DNA of 64,000 nucleotides from Taudactylus pleione (taxonomy: Eukaryota > Chordata > Amphibia > Anura > Myobatrachidae), in contig JAUIMM010001591.1 of the NCBI GenBank assembly GCA_031769625.1, positions 1,303,001-1,367,000 of the forward strand, given 5' to 3'. Position 1 is the first letter of the stretch, and each line of letters starts with the position of its first letter. Of the stretch, positions 1 through 9,433 are shown piece by piece. The notes below the pieces were generated by a model that worked only from the letters and a program-made list of their open reading frames with translations, ran no database searches and was not told where the DNA came from. A program made the translations under genes and the position numbers.

Positions 1-46
1 CTATTGGGCAAGCGCTCAGGTGGAGGGAAGGGGCTCAGCTGTGCAG

Positions 47-238
47 CACAGGACCGGCGCTGGAAGCCTAGCACCGGTCCTGTGTAAATGTGTAGCGCTG
101 ACCGCACTCACTGCGGTCGGCGCTACACTGGTGGCTTAACTAGGGCGGGCCGGACCGTGGCCGACAGCGCCCCCCCGCTCTGCCGCTCCCACGACGCCCA
201 GGGCACGCACCCTGCTCGCCCTGCCCTAGTTAGGCCAC
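47..238. repeat. Three consecutive inverted repeats (hairpin-forming)
   Basis: Three inverted repeats follow one another. Arms 47-61 and 70-84 match at 14 of 15 positions around CACAGGACCGG. Arms 90-106 and 112-128 match at 16 of 17 positions (GTGTAGCGCTGACCGCA on the left) with a 5-nt loop. Arms 131-146 and 223-238 match at 15 of 16 positions (GTGGCTTAACTAGGGC on the left) and enclose a GC-rich interior. The pairing is seen directly. The identity is unknown: it could be part of a foldback transposon that starts left of the window, or a structured RNA. I do not recognise a family, and no coding region is supported here. Confidence 0.7.
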
Positions 239-299
239 TGGACAAAGCACTGAGAAATGTTATCACAAAATATATTTGTATTATGTCACTAATATTAAT

Positions 300-407
300 T
301 ACACGGCTAATACACGTCTGATACACGTCTGATACACGGCTGATACACGTCTGATACACGTCTGATACACGTCTGATACACGGCTGATACACGGCTGTTA
401 CACGGCT
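300..407. repeat. 11-bp minisatellite, about 10 units
   Basis: The unit is GATACACGTCT, with a T/G variant at its ninth base (GATACACGGCT). It runs as about ten imperfect head-to-tail copies and decays into TTACACGGCTTTT at the right. Open frames across it on both strands are repeat artefacts. Confidence 0.9.
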
Positions 408-908
408 TTTTTAAATGATCGCACATAAGGAATTTTGCTTTGAATAATGTATGATGTATTGTGTAATAGGGTAAAAGGTCTCTTATTTCCTGAGATTATG
501 GAGCATGACGCACAGGTCAGGACTGTTACACACAGAGAGCATTATAACACATCTGTCATAGGCCCGGGATCAGTCTGGGAGAGCTGGAAGCCAATAGAAA
601 ACCCCTCTGTACCCCTGGCCAGTCCCTATATGTCCCGGTGTGCCGTTACTTCCATCCAGCTCTCCGTTACCCCTCCCGTGATGTAACCTGAACAGTTCCA
701 GGGGCAAGAACCAGCATTATCCTGTGTAATATACACGCAATGCTCATATATGTACACGCGTTCCATTAGGAGATGTGTGTACGATCCCCTCTGTAGCGGC
801 AGAGAGCAGACTATTATACAGGTATAAAGCTGGTACAATGATGGATGTGGCCCCCGGGGATGTAGCCGGTGTCAGCAGCCCTCGCACATCCCGGATCTCA
901 GCCCATCG
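408..908. other. Unique spacer, no gene seen
   Basis: About 500 bases of non-repetitive sequence between two tandem arrays. Short open frames exist on both strands but show no recognisable domain, codon pattern or splice context. I see no RNA gene. Confidence 0.6.
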
Positions 909-3393
909 CCTCTGTAACGCTGGCAATTCCTCGCTCTCTGTAACACTGGCAATTCCTCTCTGTAACGCAGGCAATTCCTCGCTCTCTGTAATGCCGGCAA
1001 TTCCTCTCTGTAACGCTGGCAATTCCTCGCTCTCTGTAACGCTGGCAATTCCTCGCTCTCTGTAACGCTGGCAATTCCAGCTCTCTGTAACGCTGGCAAT
1101 TCCTCGCTCTCTGTAACACTGGCAATTCCGGCTCTCTGTAACGCTGGCAATTCCTCGCTCTCTGTAACACTGGTAATTCCTCGCTCTCTGTAACACCGGC
1201 AATTCCTCTCTGTAACGCTGGCAATTCCTCGCTCTCTGTAACACTGGCAATTCCTCGCTCTCTGTAACGCTGGCAATTCCTCTCTGTAACGCTGGCAATT
1301 CCGGCTCTCTGTAACGCTGGCAATTCCTCGCTCTCTGTAACGCTGCCAATTCCTCTCTGTAATGCTGGCAATTCCGCCACTCTGTAACGCTGGCAATTCC
1401 TCACTCTCTGTAACGCTGGTAATTCCTCTCTGTAACGCTGGTAATTCCTCTCTGTAACGCTGGCAATTCCTCTCTGTAACGCTGCCAATTCCTCTCTGTA
1501 ACGCTGCCAATTCCTCTCTGTAACGCTGGCAATTCCTCTCTGTAACGCTGGCAATTCCTCTCTGTAACGCTGGCAATTCCTCCCTGTAACGCTGGCAATT
1601 ACTCGCTCTCTGTAACGCTGGCAATTCCTCTCTGTAACGCTGGCAATTTCTCTCTGTATTGCTGGTAATTCCTCTCTGTAACGCTGGCAATTCGTCTCTG
1701 TAACGCTGGCAATTCCTCTCTGTAACGCTGGTAATTCCTCTCTGTAACGCTGGTAATTCCTCTCTGTAACGCTGCCAATTCCTCGCTCTCTGTAACGCTG
1801 GCAATTCCTCTCTGTAACGCTGGTAATTCCTCTCTGTAACGCTGGCAATTCCTCGCTCTCTGTAATGCTAGCTATTCCTCTCTGTAATGCCGGCAATTCT
1901 TCGCTCTCTGTAACGCTGGTAATTCCTCTCTGTAACGCTGGCAATTCCTCGTTCTCTGTAACGCTGGTAATTCCTCTCTGTAACGCTGGCAATTCCTCTC
2001 TGTAACGCTGGCAATTCCTCTCTGTAATGCTAGCAATTCCTCTCTGTAACGCTGGCAATTCCTCGCTCTCTGTAACGCTGGCAATTGCTCTCTGTAACGC
2101 TGGTAATTCCTCTCTGTAACGCTGGCAATTCCTCGCTCTCTGTAACGCTGGCAATTCCTCGCTCTCTGTAACGCTGGTAATTCCTCTCTGTAACGCTGGC
2201 AATTCCTCTCTGTAATGCTGACAATTCCTCTCTGTAACGCTGGCAATTCCTCTCTGTAACGCTGGCAATTCCTCGCTCTCTGTAACGCTGGCAATTCCTC
2301 GCTCTCTGTAACGCTGGCAATTCCTCGCTCTTTCTAACGCTGGTAATTCCTCTCTGTAATGCTGGCAATTCCTCTCTGTAATACTGCCAATTCCTCGCTC
2401 TCTGTAACGCTGGCAATTCCGGCTCTCTGTAACGCTGGCAATTCCTCGCTCTCTGTAACGCTGGTAATTCCTCTCTAACGCTGGTAATTCCTCGCTCTCT
2501 GTAACGCTGGCAATTCCTTGCTCTCTGTAACGCTGGCAATTCCTCGCTCTCTGTAACGCTGGCAATTCCTCGCTCTCTGTAACGCTGGCAATTCCTCGCT
2601 CTCTGTAACGCTGGCAATTCCTCGCTCTCTGTAACGCTGGCAATTCCTCGCTCTCTGCAACACTGGTAATTCCTCTCTGTAACGCTGCCAATTCCTCTCT
2701 GTAATGCTAGCAATTCCTCTCTGTAACGCTGGCAATTCCTCTCTGTAACGCTGGTAATTCCTCTCTGTAACGCTGGTAATTCCTCGCTCTCTGTAACGCT
2801 GGCAATTCCTCGCTCTCTGTAACGCTGGCAATTCCTCTCTGTAACGCTGGCAATTCCTCTCTGTAATGCTGACAATTCCTCTCTGTAACGCTGGCAATTC
2901 CTCTCTGTAACGCTGGTAATTCCTCTCTGTAACGCTGGCAATTCCTCGCTCTCTGTAACGCTGGCAATTCCTCGCTCTCTCTAACGCTGGTAATTCCTCT
3001 CTGTAATGCTGGCAATTCCTCTCTGTAATACTGACAATTCCTCGCTCTCTGTAACGCTGGCAATTCCGGCTCTCTGTAACGCTGGCAATTCCTCGCTCTC
3101 TGTAACGCTGGTAATTCCTCTCTGTAACGCTGGTAATTCCTCACTCTCTGTAACGCTGGCAATTCCTCGCTCTCTGTAACGCTGGCAATTCCTCGCTCTC
3201 TGTAACGCTGGCAATTCCTCGCTCTCTGTAACGCTGGCAATTCCTCGCTCTCTGTAACGCTGGCAATTCCTCGCTCTCTGTAACACTGGTAATTCCTTTC
3301 TGTAACGCTGCCAATTCCTCTCTGTAACGCTGGCAATTCCTCTCTGTAACGCTGCCAATTCCTCTCTGTAACGCCGCCAATTCCTCGCTCTCT
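909..3393. repeat. 22/26-bp binary minisatellite, about 104 units
   Basis: The core is CTCTGTAACGCTGGCAATTC. Units come in two lengths: 22 bp, and 26 bp where an extra CGCT precedes CTCTGTAACG. The two forms are interspersed along the whole array, with scattered substitutions such as GGTAATT, GCCAATT and GTAATGCT. This is a minisatellite-variant-repeat structure. The complementary strand stays open in several frames and gives apparent proteins rich in ELPALQR and RNCQRYRE. These follow from the unit lacking stops and are not genes. Confidence 0.97.
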
Positions 3394-3810
3394 GACAGGT
3401 TCTAGCTGATGAGGAACAGAGGCAGCCTCTGTACCAGTCTCCACACACACAACCTGAGATAAGGGGGTCATACAACCTGCAAATCCGATGTTTGGGGATC
3501 TGCACCTTTGGGACCCGGCACAGGGGTTCCGGCGGCCATGGCTGAGTAACCTTCTCCTTACACAGACTGGCCGAGGGCAGTGACCGTCGTCATCTAATCA
3601 GCATCTACGGACCCTGCACTCGGATACAGACGCACGCAGGAGGCGTCCATCTCCTACAGACACCCCCGGCTGCGTTTAGTTGTACAGTATTACACAGCCG
3701 CTCCCTTGCTGCTGGGCAATACGGTCCAATTGGCAATCAGGCCCACAGTTCTGCTACACGGCGGAGGGGTTAGTCCGTTACACTCGGACTGGTTCTGTAC
3801 AGGATCCTGC
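3394..3810. other. Unique spacer, no gene seen
   Basis: About 420 bases of single-copy-looking sequence between the 22/26-bp and 19-bp arrays. I see no coding, RNA or transposon signature. Confidence 0.6.
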
Positions 3811-4116
3811 AATATTGACAGGGGGGCTGATTCTGACGGGGGGGCGATACTGACAGGGGGAGGCCGATACTGACAAGGGGGGCCGATACTGACAGGGGGG
3901 GCCGATACTGACAGAGGGGGCCGATACTGACAGAGGGGGCCGATACTGACAGAGGGGGCCGATACTGACAGGGGGGCCGATACTGACAGGGGGGCCGATA
4001 CTGACAGGGGGAGGCCGATACTGACAGAGGGGGCCGATACTGACATGGGAGGCCGATACTGACGGGGGGGGCGATACTTACAGGGGAGGCCGATACTGAC
4101 AGGGGGGCTGATGCTG
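3811..4116. repeat. 19-bp G-rich minisatellite, about 15 units
   Basis: The unit core is GGGGGCCGATACTGACAG, with a variable G run (4-7 G) and an optional AGAG before the G run, so units vary from 18 to 21 bp. The G runs give some G-quadruplex potential on the + strand. Confidence 0.93.
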
Positions 4117-4346
4117 CCCATTTAAATTACTCTTAAAAAAAAAAAAAAAGACTTATGCCATAAGAAGCACTGCACATACATTCCGGTCAGCGGCGGTTGT
4201 ATATGCCCCATGCCCACGTCACAGGCTACATGTAATAGACCAATTGTGGGTAACAAACGCATTCACAATTAGGCACCTCTCTAATACAGCAGCAGAAACT
4301 GCCCCTATTCACTTAAACATACTCATACAACCGTAACATATCCCGA
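4117..4346. other. Spacer with A16 tract
   Basis: A short single-copy stretch. An uninterrupted run of 16 A lies at 4134-4149. A poly(A) tract can mark the end of a retroposed sequence, but no SINE or LINE body or target duplication is visible, so it is treated as a plain homopolymer. Confidence 0.5.
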
Positions 4347-4915
4347 GTCAGTGACGTGCGGTGAGGTAAATGGCTGGGGAGGCACTGGCAGTGACGTGCG
4401 GTGAGGTAAATGGCTGGGGAGGCACTGGCAGTGATGTGCGGCGAGGTAAATGGCTGGGGAGGCGCTGGCAGTGACGTGCGGTGAGGTAAATGGCTGGGGA
4501 GGCACTGGCAGTGACGTGCGGTGAGGTAAATGGCTGGGGAGGCACTGGCAGTGACGTGCGGTGAGGTAAATGGCTGGGGAGGCACTGGCAGTGACGTGCG
4601 GTGAAGTAAATGGCTGGGGAGGCGCTGGCAGTGACGTGCGGTGAGGTAAATGGCTGGGGAGGCACTGGCAGTGATGTTAGGTGAGGTAAATGGCTGGGGA
4701 GGCACTGGCAGTGAAGTGAGGTGAGGTAAATGGCTGGGGAGGCACTGGCAGTGACGTGCGGTGAGGTAAATGGCTGGGGAGGCACTGGCAGTGACGTGCG
4801 GTGAGGTAAATGGCTGGGGAGGCACTGGCAGTGACGTGCGGTGAGGTAAATGGCTGGGGAGGCACTGGCAGTGACGTGCGGTGAGGTAAATGGCTGGGGA
4901 GGCACTGGCAGTGAC
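4347..4915. repeat. 40-bp minisatellite, about 14 units
   Basis: The unit is 40 bp. Within it are GTGACGTGCGGTGAGGTAAA and, immediately after, TGGCTGGGGAGGCACTGGCA. Copies are highly similar. Rare variants are GCGAGG (4441), GGCGCTGG (4461, 4621), GATGTTAG (4673) and GAAGTGAG (4713). The complementary strand is open in all frames because the unit has no stop and 40 is not a multiple of three. Confidence 0.97.
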
Positions 4916-5065
4916 CTCAGCCTCACTTGCCCGCACATCACTGACCCGAGTGCCAAAGAGGTCGCCATGTGCACCAGCTTTATGGACCCATCCCTGACCA
5001 CCTGTAAATAATACTGTTCTCTCAGGTGTTGTGTGACCGCGCCATTACTGTACTCACCAAAAAGG

Positions 5066-5147
5066 CTCTCACCCTAACCCACCGCTCTATGCTCCTTCCT
5101 TACTGTCTCTCCCCTCTGTGTCACCCTGTCTGTCTGTCTACCCCTAC
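5066..5147. repeat. Left remnant of the ~94-bp pyrimidine-rich array
   Basis: This stretch carries CACCCTAACCCACCGCTCTA, then TGCTC, then CTGTCTCTCCCCTCTGTGTC. It is the same unit as the array that resumes at 6581. It therefore marks the left edge of one original array, later split by the 5148-6580 insertion. The remnant is slightly diverged (CTTCCTTACTG in place of CTCACTCACTG). Confidence 0.85.
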
Positions 5148-6580
5148 TGTGACCGGACGCCTTTCGCCTGGGCCGTCCCTGGTCACGGGTTAGCGCTTTT
5201 GGACTCCCACTCACCGTCAGTGACCACCTGTCACTGACTCCGCCCACTGCGCCGTTGGCGTGTAACGATGCTACCACCACCAAACTCTACCATCGGCGTT
5301 TGGAACCGCTTATTAGGTACACTCAGGCTCCTGCCTGGTGCCGCTTCTGCTGCGTATGCGTTGACTAACTGCGGACACACCTCCTGTTTGGTGTTGGCTG
5401 TTCGCACCTGATCCCTCGCAATGGACCAGGTCTGCACGGTAGCTTGGCAGAGAGCTTGAACTTGGAGACACGGAGCTCTTACCCAGAACAGCAGGAGAAC
5501 GGAATAGCGGTTTGCGCAATTCTGTTGGTCGCAGGATTGAGGCACAATTGAAGTCAGGCAAGGTGTTTATTGCTCAAAGTCTTAAAAAAGACCCTCCCTT
5601 CCGCCTGAAGGGGGAATATCAGCATACAGGATGTTACAGCAAATCTTCTCCACACAGAAGTTACAGGGTTGTACATACACAGGGCTCACAGTCCCTCTTT
5701 TTATGTCATTCTTACACACAACATCACAGGGGGGCAAATCCACCCTGTGCTCCTTCCAGCCAATCATTCTAGCTCAGAAAACATAAATTAACAACATTTT
5801 ACATTTCAAAGGAGTCTCTCAATATCCTCCTTCCTAATCCACCAACACAAACTGATTTATCATACATTATACTGTCTCCTATAATGTTGATATAACATTT
5901 CACAGGAAATGGTAAATGACATTCATCCTTATCAGTTTGGCATTTCCAACCCTAACACTATTCAGCGACATCCAAAAGGTTCTTAAAAACAAATTGTCTT
6001 TCCAAAGTAAGTTCTGTACATGTAGTGTTTGGCTATATGACACCTTCACACAGAGACCTTCCAGTCACCATATTCATCACACCTCCTGCTAAGGGAATCA
6101 CAATCAGCATCTAGTATCTGCAGACACAGAGGCTGCTCATGTCATATACAGGCATATATTCAAGAAGTGCATTTTCTCTACAAAATATACATTTACCATA
6201 TAGTGCATAGCCTATTAAATATACTCTGCTTCATGCATTAATGCATTGCAGATCAGCTGCAGTACATTACAGAAATACATATATATTTTAATACAGTTTA
6301 TCATAAACCATGTGAAGTGCTTTTAAACTGTGTCCTCACTGGGACAGTAACTGTTTCAGCGCTGGTCGCAGTGGGATCTGGCTCTCCCTGTCCCGCAGAG
6401 GCCATGACACACTCTACCTACACTCCCCCAGTGTATCAAGTCCAGGCCGCAGCATATAAAACATTAAAAGCACACTTATCAACACTCAGCGCATAGCGCG
6501 GAGTAAACATTTACAATGGGTGCCTGGCGCCTTTTAAAAATGGCGGCACAGCATGGGGGTTAACCCCTTCAGTGCTGAGA
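5148..6580. mobile_element. Dispersed LTR-sized repeat inserted in the 94-bp array (non-coding)
   Basis: A 1.43-kb block starting TGTGACCGGACGCC splits the 94-bp array. CCCTA flanks both sides (5142-5146 and 6581-6585), consistent with a 5-bp target duplication. It has no terminal inverted repeats and no convincing ORF. Parts of it recur at 37982-38530 (CACAGGGGG..., TAGCCAATCAT, GGTTAACCCCTTCAGTGC) and at about 44055-44480 (TCTGCACGGTAGC, GGAGAACGGAA), so it is an interspersed family. The size, 5-bp duplication and TG start suggest a solo LTR. The right end does not read CA, so the class is inferred only. Confidence 0.6.
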
Positions 6581-8503
6581 CCCTATAGTGTCTCTCCCCT
6601 CTGTGTCACCCCTGTCTCTCTGCCCCTCCCCTATAGTGTAACCTCTCACCCTAACCCACCACTCTATGCTCCTCACTCACTGTCTCTCCCCTCTGTGTCA
6701 CCCCTGTCTCTCTGCCCCTCCCCTATAGAGTGTAAGCTCTCATCCTAACCCACCGCTCTATGCTCCTCACTCACTGTCTCTCCCCTCTGTGTCACCCCTG
6801 TCTGTCTGTCCCTCCCCTATAGAGTGTAAGCTCTCATCCTAACCCACCGCTCTATGCTCCTCACTCACTGTCTCTCCCCTCTGTGTCACCCCTGTCTGTC
6901 TGCCCCTCCTCTATAGAGTGTAAGCTCTCATCCTAACCCACCGCTCTATGCTCATCACTCACTGTCTCTCCCCTCTGTGTCACCCCTGTCTCTCTGCCCC
7001 TCCCCTATAGAGTGTAAGCTCTCATCCTAACCCACCACTCTATGCTCCTCACTCACTGTCTCTCCCCTCTGTGTCACCCCTGTCTCTCTGCCCCTCCCCT
7101 ATAGTGTAACCTCTCTTCCTAACCCACCACTCTATGCTCCTCACTCACTGTCTGCCCCTCCCCTATAGAGTGTAAGCTCTCATCCTAACCCACCGCTCTA
7201 TGCTCCTCACTCACTGTCTCTCCCCTCTGTGTCACCCCTGTCTCTCTGCCCCTCCCCTATAGTGTAACCTCTCATCCTACCCCACCGCTCTATGCTCCTC
7301 ACTCACTGTCTCTCCCCTCTGTGTCACCCCTGTCTCTCTGCCCCTCCCCTATAGTGTAACCTCTCATCCTACCCCACCGCTCTATGCTCCTCACTCACTA
7401 TCTCCCCTCTGTGTCACCCCTGTCTGTCTGCCCCTCCCCTATAGAGTGTAAGCTCTCATCCTAACCCACCGCTCTATGCTCCTCACTCACTGTCTCTCCC
7501 CTCTGTGTCACCCCTGTCTCTCTGCCCCTCCCCTATAGAGTGTAAGCTCTCACCCTAACCCACCACTCTATGCTCCTCACTCACTGTCTCTCCCCTCTGT
7601 GTCACCCCTGTCTCTCTGCCCCTCCCCTATAGAGTGTAAGCTCTCATCCTAACCCACCGCTCTATGCTCCTCACTCACTGTCTCTCCCCTCTGTGTCACC
7701 CCTGTCTGTCTGCCCCTCCTCTATAGAGTGTAAGCTCTCATCCTAACCCACCGCTCTATGCTCCTCACTCACTGTCTCTCCCCTCTGTGTCACCCCTGTC
7801 TCTCTGCCCCTCCCCTATAGAGTGTAAGCTCTCATCCTAACCCACCACTCTATGCTCCTCACTCACTGTCTCTCCCCTCTGTGTCACCCCTGTCTCTCTG
7901 CCCCTCCCCTATAGTGTAACCTCTCTTCCTAACCCACCACTCTATGCTCCTCACTCACTGTCTCTCCCCTCTGTGTCACCCCTGTCTCTCTGCCCCTCCC
8001 CTATAGAGTGTAAGCTCTCATCCTAACCCACCGCTCTATGCTCCTCACTCACTGTCTCTCCCCTCTGTGTCACCCCTGTCTCTCTGCCCCTCCCCTATAG
8101 TGTAACCTCTCATCCTACCCCACCGCTCTATGCTCCTCACTCACTATCTCCCCTCTGTGTCACCCCTGTCTGTCTGCCCCTCCCCTATAGAGTGTAAGCT
8201 CTCATCCTAACCCACCGCTCTATGCTCCTCAGTCACTGTCTCTCCCCTCTGTGTCACCCCTGTCTCTCTGCCCCTCCCCTATAGAGTGTAAGCTCTCATC
8301 CTAACCCACCGCTCTATGCTCCTCACTCACTGTCTCTCCCCTCTGTGTCACCCCTGTCTCTCTGCCCCTCCCCTATAGAGTGTAAGCTCTCATCCTAACC
8401 CACCGCTCTATGCTCCTCACTCACTGTCTCTCCCCTCTGTGTCACCCCTGTCTATCTGCCCCTCCCCTATAGAGTGTAAGCTCTCATCCTAACCCACCGC
8501 TGC
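6581..8503. repeat. ~92-94-bp pyrimidine-rich satellite, about 20 units
   Basis: Each unit carries CTGTCTCTCCCCTCTGTGTC, then CTGCCCCTCCCCTATAG, and then GTAAGCTCTCATCCTAACCC. Two sub-types alternate irregularly: one has TATAGAGTGTAAGC, the other TATAGTGTAACC. A few units lack the middle CTCCCCTCTGTGTCACC block (for example near 7150). The + strand is strongly pyrimidine-biased, which could favour triplex (H-DNA) structure. No coding potential. Confidence 0.96.
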
Positions 8504-8697
8504 TAGAGCCTTTGGCTGCTAATGTACTACTGTTCTCATCAGATGCGGTTACCTTGATTGCCATTGCGCAGTTTTAAAAAATTATTTTAGTTAATCTACT
8601 ACTTTTATATTAGCTGACAGTACTATAAATGAAGTAAGGATTTTATTTTTTGGGGGTGAATGTGTGACGGTCTACTCCCATATCAATTATTGTTTAT

Positions 8698-8884
8698 CTA
8701 AAGACCCCCATACATCAGAGATTGTTTGCAGCAATCATGCAATTTGCAATCGATTGTGTATAAAAATCTTTCCCTTTTTCAATCGATTGTGGCAATTCTC
8801 CAATCTGTAGTCAATTGAAGAAGGGAAAGATTTTTATACACAATCGATTGCGGCAATCAATTGATGACGTATGGGGGGATTTAG
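8698..8884. mobile_element. Foldback MITE, 187 bp
   Basis: The outer ends read CTAAAGACCCCCATAC on the left and GTATGGGGGGATTTAG on the right. Internal arms 8747-8780 and 8817-8850 are inverted repeats matching at about 33 of 34 positions, around AAAATCTTTCCC. The whole element can fold into a long hairpin. It encodes nothing. The small size and terminal plus subterminal inverted repeats are typical of non-autonomous DNA transposons. The superfamily is not settled because no clean target duplication can be read. Confidence 0.8.
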
Positions 8885-9000
8885 ACTTTACTGCATCCCA
8901 ATCTAGTGTGTGTTAAGTGTTGGGGGAGGGTTTCCAATCAGTGAACACACAGACACACGTTTGTAGCTATACTTATTAGTGGTCTGTCAGGCTGCTATAG

Positions 9001-9276
9001 TTAAGGTGCGTACACACACAACGATGTTAGTAATGAACGATTTGGTTTTACTTTACATAATAAACGATTTTCAGTGTGTTGAAGGTAAAATGTTGCAACT
9101 TCTATTGAAAATCGTTCAGTTGGCCAGTCTGACTGAGCTACAAACTACAATCGACAAACGTGAACGCGCATGAACGATAATCGTTCATCGTTTTACACTG
9201 AACGATTTTTTTAAACGATAACGACGTCGTTATAGTTAAATTGTTCAAAAAAACGTTGTGTGTGTACGTACCTTTA
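9001..9276. mobile_element. PIF/Harbinger-like MITE, 270 bp, with TTA target duplication
   Basis: The left end AGGTGCGTACACACACAACG (9004-9023) and the right end CGTTGTGTGTGTACGTACCT (9254-9273) are inverted repeats matching at 19 of 20 positions. TTA flanks both sides (9001-9003 and 9274-9276). A 3-bp TWA duplication is the known PIF/Harbinger signature. The interior is AT-rich with repeated AACGAT / ATCGTT motifs in both orientations. A 64-codon open frame inside it is incidental. The element ends 158 bp before the 71-bp array begins. Confidence 0.85.
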
Positions 9277-9433
9277 GGGTTAGTTTCAAGTGTTAGATTA
9301 TAAGTGTACTTTTTAATAACTATGACAGAGTTATGCAGGAGGAAAAATGAAAGAGAACATCCTGAAACCCAGAACACTTTCTGAAGGAAATCAAACATAC
9401 TTGTGGGAATAAGCCAATTCCCCATCACTAACA
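9277..9433. other. Short unique spacer before the 71-bp array
   Basis: Single-copy sequence between the Harbinger-like MITE and the first, shortened unit of the 71-bp array. Nothing recognisable. Confidence 0.5.

Noticed and set aside
898..2691. 597-codon complementary-strand frame with ELPALQR repeats
   Set aside because: Resembles a repeat protein, but it is only the 22/26-bp minisatellite, and overlapping frames are equally open.
909..3393. Possible CRISPR array (short repeats with variable parts)
   Set aside because: Units are contiguous with no unique spacers, and the neighbourhood is vertebrate transposon-rich. These are minisatellites.
4134..4149. A16 tract as the tail of a SINE or processed pseudogene
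   Set aside because: No recognisable body, no promoter boxes and no flanking duplication could be found.
8979..9173. 64-codon open frame
   Set aside because: Lies inside the 270-bp Harbinger-like MITE and ends within it; such elements are non-coding.
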